Positions 12,294-25,166 are shown, counted from the first letter of the stretch. The stretch: DNA of 64,000 nucleotides from Sympetrum striolatum (GCA_947579665.1 CANPUZ010000066.1:186001-250000); one strand, 5' to 3'. Program-made: numbers and translations. Notes: generated from the letters alone by a model not told the origin.

Positions 12294-12725
12294 GGGCAGA
12301 ACTTCTCAATCAAGAGAGGCAAAATGCCTTTCGGTGACGAGAATTGTATCTGCAAATGGTATCTCTCTTTTGATAGCTACCAGAAAGTCTTGAAGGGCAA
12401 AACATCTCAATCGGAATCCTGATCGTCGATGAGAATATTATTTTGCCAAAGGTAGCTTTCTTTTGAGTGATACCATGAGGTACGCAGACCCTCTTTCCAT
12501 GGGCAGAACCTCTCAAACAGGAGAGGCGTTACACCTCCCCTGAAGAGAACTGTATTCTGAAAATGGTACCTTTCATTTAAGAGCTACCCCGTGGTACCCA
12601 GACCCACTCGATGGGCAGAATCTCTCGACCTGGAGGAGGCATCACACCACTCCATAGTGAGAATTTTATTCTGCTAGGGTAGCTCTCTTTTGAAGTTACC
12701 AGAAGAGCAGAAGACCTCTCCATAT
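12294..12725. repeat. Four-unit tandem repeat, 101-113 bp period
   Basis: Units start at GGGCAGAAC-like words at 12294, 12395, 12501 and 12613; a fifth start (GGGTACC) at 12726 is not followed by a full unit. Each has CTCTC soon after its start, a GAGAAT(T/A)..ATT segment mid-unit, then GGTAGCT(C/T)TCTTTTGA and a CCAGACC-like ending. Units are diverged. The 68-codon minus-strand ORF here reads across two units and is not a gene. Confidence 0.75.
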
Positions 12726-13408
12726 GGGTACCTATAAAGCAATAGTTGTTAATTATGGCCTTAAAATAATTGAATAAATTGGTCCAATTTTATTTAGATA
12801 TTTTCAAAGTATTTTAGGCTTAAAGCTATTTACTCTAAAAGTTGTAACCCTATGTTGATTCATTACCGTGAAAGTCCTGTTATTTTATTGTAGTAGTAGT
12901 CAGTTTTCCCTGTGCCTAACCAACAACATCCAAAGATTTCTAATTTCTCCGTCCCCAGCTGCTTCGGTTTAATGAACATAGGTACGGCATTGCTTAGTCC
13001 CACATTATGTTGACTTCAACTAATGCAAACTTACGATCTTCATCTGCGTTTTCATAGGATTTTTTTGCTTTTGTTTACCATCTCTTTCTAATGCCGTCTA
13101 TGGTTATTGTATCTCTGCTGCGAATAAAGCTTTAAATGCACTCAAAAACTCACTCAAAAATGTATTATAATTTGAAATTTTGTATTAAGTTTTACCATAA
13201 AGCTAGTTTAGTTTAGTTATCACAAGTTTATTTACAATATAGAAATTGTCTTACCTTTGCAGATTATTATTGACCGATATCCACTCCTTTCCCATCATTA
13301 AATGTTAGAAAACATCCCACAGTTCAACAATGCATTCATCAGCTCGAAATCATTTCTTAGCATTAAGTGTCATGCAGCAGGAAAACATTTTAGATCAATT
13401 TCAATGAC
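12726..13408. other. No gene recognised
   Basis: I see no coding, RNA or repeat structure in this stretch. Confidence 0.4.
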
Positions 13409-13605
13409 ATTAACAATTTTCTTTGAATTCTTTAAGGAGAGACCTTGATCGGTGCAATTGTTCACTCATGCCTCGGTAGCTTTCATTTCATCCCAGCCAT
13501 GGTCAAGACTGGGACAAAAGAAAATGAGAGATACATTTTTCTCTATCCTGTACCACATGACAAATGGAAACAGTCCATTCATCAGAGTATGATAGCAGGA
13601 ACAAA
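13409..13605 (-). repeat. Family C repeat without insertion (empty site for H9)
   Basis: The reverse complement matches 62243-62310 plus 62997-63122, the flanks of element H9. Here the two halves are joined directly: on the minus strand GATAGAGAAAAATGTATCTC runs without the 686-bp element. This gives a natural empty site for family H. The 70-codon ORF on the minus strand across it is not supported as a gene. Confidence 0.75.
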
Positions 13606-14870
13606 GGAGAATAATTGAAGTAAAAATAGAAGGATCGCGAGGAAGGGCAAAAACAGGAATGGGAATTCTAGAATACATAAGAAAATGGCAAAGTTACACG
13701 CAAATGAAAGATGATTACCAGCATCAACTACAATGAAAATTTATCACTTTAGTCAATTGCAAATAAACTCTTGTTACAAAGGTAAAATAGTAAAATGCAT
13801 CGGCATACAAACCACAGGAAAAATGAAATTTAATATATAAATAGTGATTTTCTAAGGATTATTGAGAGAAACGGATAAAGGGAATCATGAAATCAGAACA
13901 GAGAAACAAAGAATGGACTAGATTATCCTAAAACCTAAGTTCGCTAGTAAAACTTCACAATCCTTAAAACCATAATGGAAAAATATTGAAAGGAATAGCT
14001 ATTGAACCGTAATTTTATATGAATTTTTTAGAAATACTGAAATAGAATTCAATTTATGCTTAAAAAATATTTTTTTATTATTATTTTTCTAAATACTAAC
14101 AATTTTTAGAGGAAATATTAAAGTCAACGAATGCGACAAAGGTCGCGAAATTATAAAATGAAAAATATATGAAATGTGCAAAAGAAAATCAAAGGAATTG
14201 GGTATTTTAATAGTGAAGCCTGTAATGCTGTGCTCACTACCTAAGTAAATGCACTTACTTTAAGGAATCAGCTGTCTTATTACCTAGAACGTGACTTTCT
14301 CTTACGACTGAGTTTCACTTTCTACGTCGGCGAGGGAAATCAGCAGAGTACCAAGGAGGAGAAAACATCCCAGTTACTGGTCTCCTGTAAATAAATATTT
14401 GGTTTAATTAAGTTGCATTACGAATTGTCAGTTCACAGTTATTACTATTATTAATATAAATTGATAATAATGCAGCAAGGACTAATTAAATTTACAATAA
14501 AATATTATAATCATTAAATGAGTAAAAAGTGCCTGAAATCTGCTTACGCGATTAATATCCATGATTAAATTAAATTTATTGAAATGTGATGGACTCATTT
14601 TGTTACAAACAAGAATATAATCTACTGATGCAACAAAATTAGAATGACAAATCTAAAAAGAATGAAATTTTACTATAAATTTGGCATGAATACAGTAGAG
14701 TACATAAAAAAACAGAATAATAATGCTAATAGTTATTGTGAGTTGGCACAATGCGCTTTTGTATTGTTAAATATTATCGCAAATGGTCATAATACAGTTT
14801 GCTAAAATACAATACAAATTATACTATTTAGGTGACTATATTCTGATTCCATTTAAATAATTATTTATAC
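13606..14870. other. AT-rich sequence, no gene seen
   Basis: No family recognised on either strand. A slightly GC-richer patch at 14310-14380 has no coding frame of note. Confidence 0.4.
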
Positions 14871-14879
14871 CACTGGCAT

Positions 14880-15720
14880 CGCTGCTGATTTTTTTAAATC
14901 CCGTATGGTTACCATAGCCAGGATATCTCATCGGAAGACACGTAAGAAAAGTATTTAAAATGGCACGTGCAAAACTACTAAGTAGTTATTGAAAGTTTCA
15001 GAATACTAAATAGTGATCGATTTAAAACATATAACGCATTCAAAATTCCTTGCCATCGTATCCAAAAAGACACACGACCGAATTTCTTTTTTCTTCTAAA
15101 AATCAGCAATTGATCCGTAAAAAAATAATTCCATGATAGAATCGACATTTACGAACAACCACTTCTTCTCGTTTTCTCCGATTACCGGGGAAAAAACGAG
15201 GAGCGCAGACAACCACGGTTTTCTGAGATATTAATCATCTAAGTCATTAGCAGCTGTGTTACATATTTTCTCTCTTTACATAAGAATTGATTCGCATTAC
15301 CAAAAAGAAGAAATGCTACGAAACAGAAAAGACCTAAGAGCAGTGGATATTTTGATAGTCACTTTTTGGCAAATAAATATTTACGCCACTGGAATCGACA
15401 CTGAATTTGAAATCTCGGATTCCGTTAGAGTTCCCGTTGGCGAAATCTCGCAAGAAACTGGAAAACATTTCAAAACGTAAGTTGAAAATTCAATCCTTAA
15501 TATTTATTTAAAGTTACCGAACACCCATTAATGACGGATGAAAAAGCAACTAATTCTTGATTCCTAGACAAAAATCGAAAATGATAAGCGACCGAATTAC
15601 TCGGGTAAATTCTTCTAAAAGTCGGCGGTTGATACGTTAAAATATTAATCGACGATAAATGCAAAAAAATATTTCTAAATAGAGATATTGAAAGCAAGGG
15701 TAAAGTGGTAGTTCTGTGGA
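14880..15720. repeat. Diverged direct duplication, about 490 bp apart
   Basis: Paired words recur in the same order: ACCACTGGCATCG (near 14870) with GCCACTGGAATCG (near 15386), and ACGACCGAATTTC (near 15073) with GCGACCGAATTAC (near 15589), both followed by CTTCTAAAA and a TGAT.CGT word. A frame at 15256-15480 is followed by GTAAGT, a donor-like signal, but nothing else supports an exon. Confidence 0.35.
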
Positions 15721-16870
15721 CGAAGGTCAAGGTATGGGAAAGCTCCTCGTTATCTCAAAGAAACAGCTTTCCGGTGACCCTTGGTTTTCACTGAATTCCA
15801 GTTATTAAATCACTGCATTATGCTGTAACATGTATTACATAATAGGAAGATCGCGCGGCGCTTACAACAAGAATAAATTCAGTAATTAGATACATATTAA
15901 TGAAGCAGTTACCTTATAAGCGTTATAATGAATAATCACTTAAAGTAAGTATTGATAAATCTATGTGACGTAATGCAATTTGAACTCCTGATGTCCGTTA
16001 CCGTTGGTGATATTTAGTATTGAACTTTAAAGGTCTATAAAGTGATTTTAAACCTCCAATTCACGAACAGCCGTGTTTTAAATTTTGTTTCATTACATCA
16101 GAATTATTAAAAAATATTTACTCCCAATAAACCTGAGGCGTGCAGGAAAAAAAAATTGGAAAAGTTATTCACGGCTCCAGCAACGAATATTTCGCAAAGA
16201 CATAAAGCGGAACGTCAGAAGTATCACACAAGGCATACTCGCTTATTCGATCACTGGTGAACTTAACGAACGATAAATTTGCTTATATTTGCCGAATGTT
16301 CAATCTCCCGCAAGCTCATTCGGAAAACATAGTTCACAGAAATATTCCGTGTCATGGTAGATTAGCAATAGATAGCTTAAGTGCAGACATTGCAACCAAA
16401 TACACTATGCTTACAACATATATCTGCAGTTCAAAGGTTTAAACATAACGAAAGATTCAAATTCTTACCGTTACTCCGGAACTGTACCACCACGACCTTT
16501 CTCCTACGAAGTCTCAAAGGGAACTGCAAATTTTGTCACTAAAAACCATTACTAAAGACAAGCTGCGTTCTGATTGGTGGAAACTTGTTTCCCCCCCCCT
16601 ACCCCGTCAACCGTTAAATTTAAAATCACCAAAAATAATGAAAATAATTAAATATTGATTTTAAATTACAGAATTTTGTTTAAATAAGTAACTTTTTGAA
16701 AATGTAAATAATTTTTAAAAATTAATTTTAACCTTAAGCGAATTGTACAATAACCTCGAAGTTGACGATGGCTGGTATTAACTGCGTTAGGAGAAACGCT
16801 ACGAAAAGAATCATATTGAGATATGATTGAATCTTAGTTAGAGTATGGGAGTAGATTACATTTCAAAATT
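15721..16870. other. No gene recognised
   Basis: Short ORFs at 16085-16442 show no recognisable motif. A run of nine C occurs near 16591. Confidence 0.4.
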
Positions 16871-16879
16871 TAATTAGGT

Positions 16880-17260
16880 TGTCGGTCGTAAAATGAGTGA
16901 ATATCCATTGGTTCTCAGTTATAAAATCTCATTCTCACTTTACTGGAAATTGCAGGGATTTCAAATATCGCATTGGTCGTCAAGAGGACTGCATGTTTAT
17001 ATAATCAAAAATTTTGGACATTTTACTTGCATTTTGTCGAAATGCTCGATTCGAAAACTATATCCCTCAATCAAAATAAGATTCTTCGTTCAATTTCCGT
17101 TCTTTTGGTGCTTGTCATGACTCAGCACGACCATACCTTCTAATTTAATTATTAAAAAGAAATGAAGCCTGCAAATGATAAAAGTGAAGTGTAGGTGTAG
17201 TTTTTATGGAAAACTGTTTGAGCGATCTTGGTTCGAACCCAGAAAAAGTATCGAACAAAA
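16880..17260 (-). repeat. Family D SINE-like repeat, copy 3
   Basis: Contains the body words TTTTGGTGCTTGTC and CTAATTTAATTATT and a strong box-B-like palindrome GGTTCGAACCC at about 17230. Overlapping minus-strand ORFs (17145-17355) are readings of the repeat. Confidence 0.45.
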
Positions 17261-18440
17261 ATAAAACGGTACTTCGTTCCTGATCTCGAAGAATACTTGC
17301 GCAAATTTTTAGCCGGTTCGGACAAACGCTGTGGAATGTAATCGATGACAAACACTGAATTTCTGCTTTACACGTAAGGTTAGTATTTAGTTAAACTTTT
17401 TCCCTAAATCAACGTTTCGAGCGAGAGCAATCTTTATGGCGATCAGTGATCATATTACGACACACGTTTTTGAATAATTCCCCCTCTCTGTATCTGATTA
17501 ATACACGATGTAATTAATATCTCATTGGTAAATTGATTCCTCTATTTGAATCGTTAACACCGTACACGACTTTGAGTATATAATAGCGACATTCTGGAAG
17601 GAATGCTAAAGATATGAATGGTATGGTAACTGAAAATCCATGGCAACACCGGCGCGATGAACAAAACCATCTCAAAACTTTTCCAATCAATAGTTTTAAC
17701 CGGTATTTGCAACCCAATCTCACACTGTGTTGAAATAATTTCACACTTTGTTAATGCACGACTTGTATAATGCATTTCATTCGAAAATTCTAACTTCCAC
17801 GGAAGAAAGATCGATTTCGTAAAGGATTGCTCCCGTATAATTCTTACCTTAGAATAGAGGTAGATATTCCAAATCATAGAAGCTGTACGGCATGTCATTC
17901 AGTTGCACAAGAAGCACAATCCAAGAAACCAGGTTCGATCTTCCAGCACAACTCTCAATTCCACTTCCTGGTTGTTATAGCTACCACACCACTCACAAAC
18001 ACACGTAATATTTAAATATATTCATTACGAAACGTAATAAATTATACTTTTTAGTCGGCACAACCAGATTGGAGTCAAAACATTCGTAGAAACAGAGTCA
18101 ATTCTTCCACTCATCGTACTTCGCTTCGCTACTCGCGATTCTTCTGAAAATAAAAGAAGTCCAACGAAGCGTTTCCGAAGGTGACATCGTCATTACTAAT
18201 GACCTCGTGATTTCGAAAGCTAAGTGAGAATTGCTGATTTTTAAGAGACGGAAACCTTTCTTTCCGACGTTTTCAGGTAGGAAATAGCTATGAATACAAT
18301 TAGGCATTTTGCTGATATCGTACGTACTCCACCACTTAATCTTAACCGTTCTTCTTGAGCGAAAACATTATCCCAACTTCTCCTTTCCCCCTTGATTCTA
18401 TGTCTCAAACTTTGCAGCAAATACACTTTCATCAATCGTG
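17261..18440. other. No gene recognised
   Basis: Several ORFs of 60-114 codons overlap each other on both strands here. None has a family motif, codon pattern or splice context that would support it. Confidence 0.4.
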
Positions 18441-18461
18441 AATCAAACACTTTGCTCCATA

Positions 18462-18580
18462 GGAAAACGTTTACTAAACCAATCAGTAGTACATTATGTT
18501 ATGCGTCAGCTGATCTTGGAGGCACGCCATGAAACCATGGTCGATCTTTATAATGCTGGGTGGTTTAGTAAATGTTTTCC
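18462..18580. repeat. 119-bp unit with 20-bp inverted ends
   Basis: The first 20 bases (18462-18481, starting GGAAAACGTTTAC) are the reverse complement of the last 20 (18561-18580, ending GTAAATGTTTTCC) with one mismatch. The interior has a short palindrome around GCCATGAAACCATGG. No clear target duplication is visible. It could be a tiny MITE or a long-loop hairpin. A 75-codon plus-strand ORF spans it without other support. Confidence 0.55.
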
Positions 18581-20384
18581 AATTTTGCTAGAAGATTTTA
18601 CAGGAGCAGAATTTACACCACAAACCAACCTTATGTCATCCATCCAATTCGCTTGCATGAAATGACGACACTTAAAGTTGCCTTCCGAAAATTCCAGAAC
18701 GATCGGAACTCGATGTTCTTTCTTTCCACGTCTGACTGAAGTAACTTCAAATTCCTATGCATTGGGAAATGGTCTTATCTACAATCGAAAGAATTTTCAA
18801 AGTGCCTTGGAATTGCTCGTCTTTGTGAAGTTGATTTGTTTGAAAGAAGTCCTTTTCCTCTAGATTTCTGTATTTTACATGTGTTTCGTTAGAGTATACG
18901 TACGGGAAACATACATGAAGAAAGTTTATCGACAGTTGAAGGCCTCAACTTGACTCACAGCAATGTCCTAAATCAAGTGTCGAAAAGTGTGTTGTTCTAA
19001 ATCTGTGATCGAAAAATTCCCAAGGAGACACTTTTGATAATTCATTGATTTCGTGCTGCAGTTCACAGTAATTTGGAATCCTTTGATCTAGTTACAATAT
19101 TAAAATGCAGGATTCTACTGTAAGTGCAATGACATGGTGCATTGATTTGAATCTAAATGCATGTGAATATGAAATTTTAACTCGTGGTTAAGCAAAGAGT
19201 GGTTCTACGTGGCTCTCTGATATCAGAATTCACAGTGCAAATACATTCGTATTCTAGATTATTTAGTATTTACAAGCATAACTAGATCGATAGTACTTAC
19301 ATAGGAAAGATGTTTTATTGTTCAATCGATCAAAAAATAATTTGAATTTCGATGCAGAAACCTAACGATGCTAACTGTTCTACTCTATTTATCTAATCTT
19401 GTTGCTCTATTGAATTTGTTAGCCCTTTATCTTGTGAGTAAAGTCATTGAGTAGAGCGGAGGTTCTTTGGGATATCTTTTGCTCGTTTCCATCATTTTCA
19501 ATCATTACGAAACTCCTCCGGAAGGAATCGTAGCAAGCGTAGTTGATGAGCAAGAGAAAAGGCATCATAATGAGGGGATGTTGAAAGTAAAGCATAATCT
19601 TTTTTTAGAAAATGCCTATCTTTTCGTCTTACTTAATCCTTTCCATTTGAACAATAGCAGACACAGTCACCAAACTCAATTACTTAAGCTGTTGCATGTA
19701 CTTGATAACTTTCAGAAGTGATTAGTATTATGTAATTCCAAAAAGATTCCTAATAGTCGTATGAATTTGCAGGTCTCGGAAATTTCAATATGGTTTTGGG
19801 AAATTTATTGCACAGGATATTTCCCTATCAATCTAAATCCAACAAGGTGCAAAGTATAACAGATAGATTACGATATTGAGAAGTCTTCAGCATGAAAGAC
19901 TTCAGATAAGATGCTCCTTCTATGAGCTTTAAATGCGACCCCTCTGATGTTTGGTAATCGGAAATTCTTCGCAGTTGGGCTAATTCTTTGGTGGAAGGGT
20001 TATTTATTCAGAGTCTTTTACATTAAGTAGGAAATTTGAAGGTCACTAATCTCGCGAATTCTTAGCTAATTCTCTTCTCTGCTGGATGTCTTTATCGGTC
20101 TACAATTGATATCCCCTTCACCGATATCCATGTGATGACGTATTTTATAGGTGAATTATTTTATCATAATATCTATGTCGAAAATATTGATACATTAAAC
20201 ATACATCTTTGCAAAAATGTAGATTCAATAGGTTTTTTGTGAATATATATTTAACATCCAATCTTAAAAGATTTCACTATAGATTTCTCTTCGAGTTCGC
20301 CAAATATATGGGTGATTTTCGACGAAAATGTTTTTGCAAAAAAATTTAAAAAATATTTTTAAAATGATACTTTTTGAAATTCGT
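18581..20384. other. No gene recognised
   Basis: Low-copy-looking sequence; ORFs at 18678-18863 and 19467-19721 have no recognisable motifs. Confidence 0.4.
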
Positions 20385-20772
20385 CTAAATATAATGGTAG
20401 GCAATGGTAACAGTAGTGGAAAATTTCCAAGGCGGTTGGTGGGGTGAGCCAGATTGACAGGCGGTTAAATTTCGACCAATCAGGTGACGGCAATTTCGAT
20501 CATCGGTTGCGCAGACGGTTTTTTTGTCAGTTCCTGTCGAGATTTCTTCCGGTGAGGAAGTGCTGCCAAACTGATTTGTGGAAAGACCGTTGGAGATTTG
20601 AATTTGCCAATGCGATCCAAGTTCGTGAGTGTTTTTCAATGTACCGATTTTTTTATATTCACATAATCTTATAGCAATAATTAATATTCGACATTGTTTA
20701 TATTTTTAGGAAGAGGCCAGCATTCATTTTTCAACATCCATCGCCAACTTTACCCAAGATTTTCAGTGAATG
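20385..20772 (+). other. Possible 5' exons of an uncharacterised transcription unit
   Basis: A GC-richer block (20400-20625) ends at a GTGAGT donor-like word near 20626. About 80 bp later a TTTATATTTTTAG acceptor precedes a 63-bp block (20710-20772) that ends at GTAAGT. No convincing start codon or protein frame links them, so any transcript may be noncoding. This is inference from splice-like signals only. Confidence 0.2.
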
Positions 20773-22530
20773 GTAAGTTACCCAAGATACCTAATTAGAT
20801 TTTGTCGTCTCTTTATATAGTCTTTGATATAATTGCTGTACCAGGAAAAGAAGGAATTCGAGTGTCGTTGATGGGTCTTATCGGTAGTCGACGTTCCAGA
20901 TTCTAAGATTAGGACTTAAAAACCTGTCCCTCAAAGTAATTTCTCTTAATTTTCACATTAAAATAGATCCACACGAAAAGGGTAGATTGGGCTGGTTATA
21001 GCAAATATATGTGGGCCATTATGTCGACGAAAATAAGACGTATAGTCGGCAAATGTTATTAGTTTAACCGACAAAGCCTTTTTATTGAAAGATATTGCTT
21101 GTAACTGGATTGCGATTGCGATTGCAAAGCTACATCCAGAGAGTAAGCTATAAATTATCTATCTATGCACTAAACATTCGTTGTTGGAGCCGTAAATATC
21201 TTTTTAACTTCGAAACAGTTCCAATTCTGTTCTCTCGCGAGCATCAGTTCCATCGAAAGTTAATATTTGTAAATAATACTAACGTAACGGGAGAAAATTT
21301 GGAACGCGGCTGTTAATGAATAAGAGGTTTAAGATTTTGTTTCAAAACCTTTCGAGTTGAATACGAGAAGTCACCTATGGTATCGGGAATTCTAATTACA
21401 TTACGCTTCATAGATTCATCAATGCTCTAGTAGAGTGATCGTTCATTATATCACTTATAAGAGAACTTCTTCATTAATACGTATGTATTTACTAAGCATA
21501 TTCCCATCGTAAGTGCCTCGTTATTTTTATTGTATAGCAAATTCTACAACTCAACCTATTGATTTAAATAACAGAAATTCGGAGCGAAACTCAAGGTCAC
21601 GAAACAGCTGTTTGTTTTGAGGGAACGAGGCACTTTCTTTTACCCATGCGCGAAAGCATTTTTCTCTTCGCCTTGACCTTCTTTATCAGAACTACTCTTG
21701 CTTTCAAAACATTTACATTTTTCGAATCATCGACTCAAATATCAAACTTTGATTTGCCGACTTTTAGAATAAATCTTCGAAGTAATTCAGTCGTTGATTA
21801 TGTTTGAGCGGATGGTTAGGAATGCAGAAAGAGTTATTTGTTATATCAGTCATCAGTCCTTTTTATTTTGAATTACTACTTAGGATTCAACTTTACTTTC
21901 CCTACCTTTATAAATACTTATGCATTGTCAAGCCGGGCTCCCGTACGTCAGTATCGATCTGATCATCGTATTGAATAATATAATTTCACGCTTTTAAATT
22001 TAAATTTATTTACCGAGAATATTCATAATCCATATATGGATATGTTATTAGAAATGTTTATGGAATTTAGACTCCGCTGATTTACTGTCCAATTCAGAAA
22101 GTGTGACAATAATCGTTCAGAAATTTGAATCCTTACCGTTCCGCAGTAGTCTTCGGTTCTTCTCAAGTCTACGGAATAAATGTTAAGTTCAGTATTCCTC
22201 TCACCAAAATAACATTCATTTCCTACCGGAATCATTTGTAATTTTAAATTCGAGTGATACTTTTTTCAGGAATATTATTCAACTTTGAAGAATCGGAATT
22301 GAGAGCAACATTTAGTCAATCATTCGTTACCTTTCGTCACAAACGAATTGATTCACCGATTGATACTTCTTATATTAGTAACCAGATTTTTTAAATCTTT
22401 AACGGAAATGTGTTTTCAAAACAACGGATCTCCTCATTTGGAAAATTATTAGTTTTGTTTTACATACAGATTCACAAATCTTAAGTAAAATGCTTAATTA
22501 TTATGACTTAAACAGTGTTATACAAGAAGT

Positions 22531-22720
22531 GAAAAATAGTGACTTTGCTAGGACTCGAACCCAAGCAGACAATTTTCCAGGATGTAGCTCTGTAGATTAT
22601 TGGATAAGATACCAGTATTTTAGTGGTTAGAATGACGGTAATTTTGAGCGATTAGATTACCTGTCCGGAATGTGAAAGACCCGGGTTCAAGTCCCAGTCA
22701 AGTCACTATTTTTTACTTCT
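22531..22720. repeat. Foldback unit with two facing tRNA-like arms (in U1)
   Basis: The left arm (GAAAAATAGTGACTTTGCTA, 22538) is the reverse complement of the right arm ending AGTCAAGTCACTATTTTT (about 22713). The right arm includes an A-box-like TAGTGGTTAGAAT near 22621 and a T-arm/box B ACCCGGGTTCAAGTCCC near 22680. The A-box wording is like tRNA-Asp/Glu. The left arm holds an antisense box B word (GACTCGAACCC). No complete cloverleaf can be drawn. Confidence 0.55.
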
Positions 22721-22774
22721 CGTAAACACCTTTTTTGTTATTCGATGCATTATTAATTTGGATTTTTCTTTAAG

Positions 22775-22890
22775 GATTAATGGAGAGCTGCTATCGATTC
22801 ACATATCGATACAGCCCAGGTGTGATGTGACTGCGCAGAGAGGAAGCAGCACCGGAGATCCGCATGGAGACGTCGGAGTCCAAAATTAAG
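22775..22890 (+). other. Repeated exon-like block, U1 version
   Basis: A TTTTTCTTTAAG acceptor precedes 116 bases beginning GATTAATGGAGAGCTG and ending AAAATTAAG, followed by GTAATG. The core CCCAGGTGTGATGTGACTG is kept in U2. All frames are short, so if transcribed it need not be coding. Confidence 0.3.
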
Positions 22891-23334
22891 GTAATGAGAA
22901 TTTTTAATTACTCCGAATCGCTGTATTTCACCTTCTAGCCTTTTTAAACATAGAAATAAAGAAGTACGTCTATTCTACGATCTCAATCTTAAAAATTTAT
23001 TTGGGTTCATATTAGTATAACGTCGTCGTCGTCATCAATATCGCTCCCTCCAAGGGATACTATGTTGGTGGTGCCTGGTTCATATAAAAATTTATCCACA
23101 TATATGGCTCCAATAATTAAAATATAAATGACTTTCCTAATGTTTTGGTTAAAATAGATAAATTATGGCTCAAGAAGGGTTTGAACCGGCTTCCGATTAG
23201 GTACACGTCAAAAAAAAACAGCAGACTGTATGCCGTCTTCATTTTTGGGCGTTATGGAATTTCCAGCCCCTAGGCTTCGAATTCAACTTTTCAATTTCTG
23301 CATCTTTCTCAATTAAAAAAATGCTTTTGCATAT

Positions 23335-23412
23335 TGGCTCCCACCGGGAATTGAACCCGGGACCACTTTCACCAAACGTGCTGTCCACATGACTATCCGT
23401 GATATTTTTCCT
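23335..23412 (-). repeat. tRNA-like sequence (SINE head or tRNA pseudogene)
   Basis: The minus strand carries a perfect five-base T-stem with a seven-base loop (CCGGGTTCAATTCCCGG) followed by TGGGAGCCA. About 40 bases upstream lies an A-box-like TAGTCATGTGGACAGC. The acceptor stem does not pair with the expected 5' bases and the anticodon stem is weak, so a functional tRNA is unlikely. A second box-B-like word (GGTTTGAACC) lies at about 23178. Confidence 0.5.
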
Positions 23413-24969
23413 GAAGTGGTCATTCAATATTGGTGAAAAATAAAAGGCGCGAATTAAAATTAATTACGGTCATACTATTAAAAATATATACTTAATGTAC
23501 TTTGGAATTAAAAGAGATCGTTTGAAATAATTAGATCTGTCATACCCTGAAATAATCTAATCCATTTTAAAATGCAAACAATAAAGAGACAATGAGATAA
23601 AAACGGACGCGGCGTCGCGCGGGCATTTTGAATTTAATATGTACGATAATAATTGGTTGATATCAGAGGATAAAAATTATAAAAGGTTTGAATATGAATA
23701 AATCAAAAATTAACAACAGATAAGTAAAAAAATGAGATGTACGCGTAGTTGCTTATTCCTGGGTTAAAGTAAGAGTTACAAGCTTAGAGCCATACTTGGG
23801 CTTTTATATTTAGGGCAGCAATCCATTGGTGAGTCCCACATATTTCAGAAGGTCCTTGAGGAAGACGATCATTAAAATTTCCAACAGCTTCTTTTAACAT
23901 TGTTTCAATTGGCAAGACTTTGTGTCACCAATAAATGTCCTTCATATAGGTTATTTTTGGAACTCTTAAGATGTTTTTGATAGTCCTTCACTCGAACGCA
24001 ATTCATTTGTATTCTATGGTGGGAGAACAGTATTGTCAAGCCGGGCTCGCGTACGTCAGTATTGATCTGATCATCCTATTGAATAAAAAAATTGTACGTT
24101 ACTGAATTTAAATTTAAGGAAATATTAATAATCCAGATAATATATTGGATTTTTTAGAAGTGTTTATGGAAGTATTACTTCGCTGATTTAACGTCCCAGT
24201 TCAGAAAGTGAGACATTAATCGTTGAGAAGTTTAAATCTTTATCGTTTCGCAGTAGTTTTCTGGTTACCTTAATATCATTCTATCTCACTGCTAAACATT
24301 ATATCTCTTATAGTTTGGTGTTGTAAATTGTCAGCAGCCGGGGTGCTTAAGGATAGAAGAGGGGTGGATCGTTGAGGAGGAAGAAGATTAGTGACCAGTT
24401 TCCAGGGTGATCTTGCGAGAGGATGGGTAAACAATGAATACATTTTTTATCCATTTCTAAGATAGTTTCTCTCGTGATTTTCGAACTTCCTTAAGTTCAC
24501 CGAATTAATGTTAAGTTCAGTATCTATCTAACCAGAATAACATTCGTTTCTTACCGGAGTCATTTGTAGTTTTAAAGTTTAGTTATATTTTTTTCAGGAT
24601 TATTATTCAACTTTGAAGAATTGTTATTGAGAGCAACATTTATGCAATCATTCATAACCTTTTTTCAGAAATGAATCCCTTAGTATTGGAAGAAATTGTA
24701 GCGAAACATTTATTCTATTTTTAAGGATTAAATTTCTGAATTAATTCTCCGATTGGTACTTCATATAAAGTTAACCAGATTTTTTAAATCTTTAATGGAA
24801 ATGTGTTTTCAAAACAACGGATTTCCTCATTTGGAAAATTATTATTTTTGTTATACATACAGATTCATATCTCTTAAGGAAAAAACTTATTATTTTTAGA
24901 CATACGATGGTAATGAAGTTTTACTTAGCATAGGAAAGCGTGTGACTTAAAAAGTGTGGTGCAAGAAGG

Positions 24970-25105
24970 AAAAAATAGTGACCTGGCTGGGACTCAAACC
25001 TAGGTCTCCTTCCCAGTAAGCGGCTCGGAAGTTTAGTGGTCAGAATACCCGTCCGGAAAGTGAGAGACCAGGGTTCGATTCCCAGTCAAGTCACTATTTT
25101 GCACT
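24970..25105. repeat. Foldback unit with two facing tRNA-like arms (in U2)
   Basis: The left arm runs from AAAAAATAGTGACCTGGCTG through ACTCAAACCTAGGTCTCC. The right arm, GAGACCAGGGTTCGATTCCC to AGTCACTATTTT, is its reverse complement over about 37 positions with few mismatches. The right arm is preceded by TTTAGTGGTCAGAATAC, an A-box-like word of tRNA-Asp/Glu type. Stem potential is strong on either strand. Confidence 0.6.
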
Positions 25106-25166
25106 TCTCGTAAACACCTTTATAGATATCCGATGCATTATTAATTTGAAGTTTTTTGTCTTTAAG

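Larger units (their letters stand above)
21590..23000 (+). repeat. Segmental copy U1 of a local tandem family
   Basis: Shares GGTCACGAAACAGCTGTTTG to CTTTACTTTCCCTACC with U3 (27305-27660), and GTCAAGCCGGGCTC through CGATGCATTATTAATTTG and the exon-like block with U2 (24031-25410). The order of shared segments is the same in each copy, so these are diverged tandem duplications and not scattered transposons. Confidence 0.7.

Noticed and set aside
17554..17898. 114-codon minus-strand ORF
   Set aside because: No motif, no splice context, and overlapping ORFs on both strands of similar length.
23335..23412. Functional tRNA gene on the minus strand
   Set aside because: The T-arm is perfect but the acceptor stem cannot pair and the anticodon arm is weak, so it is listed as tRNA-like.
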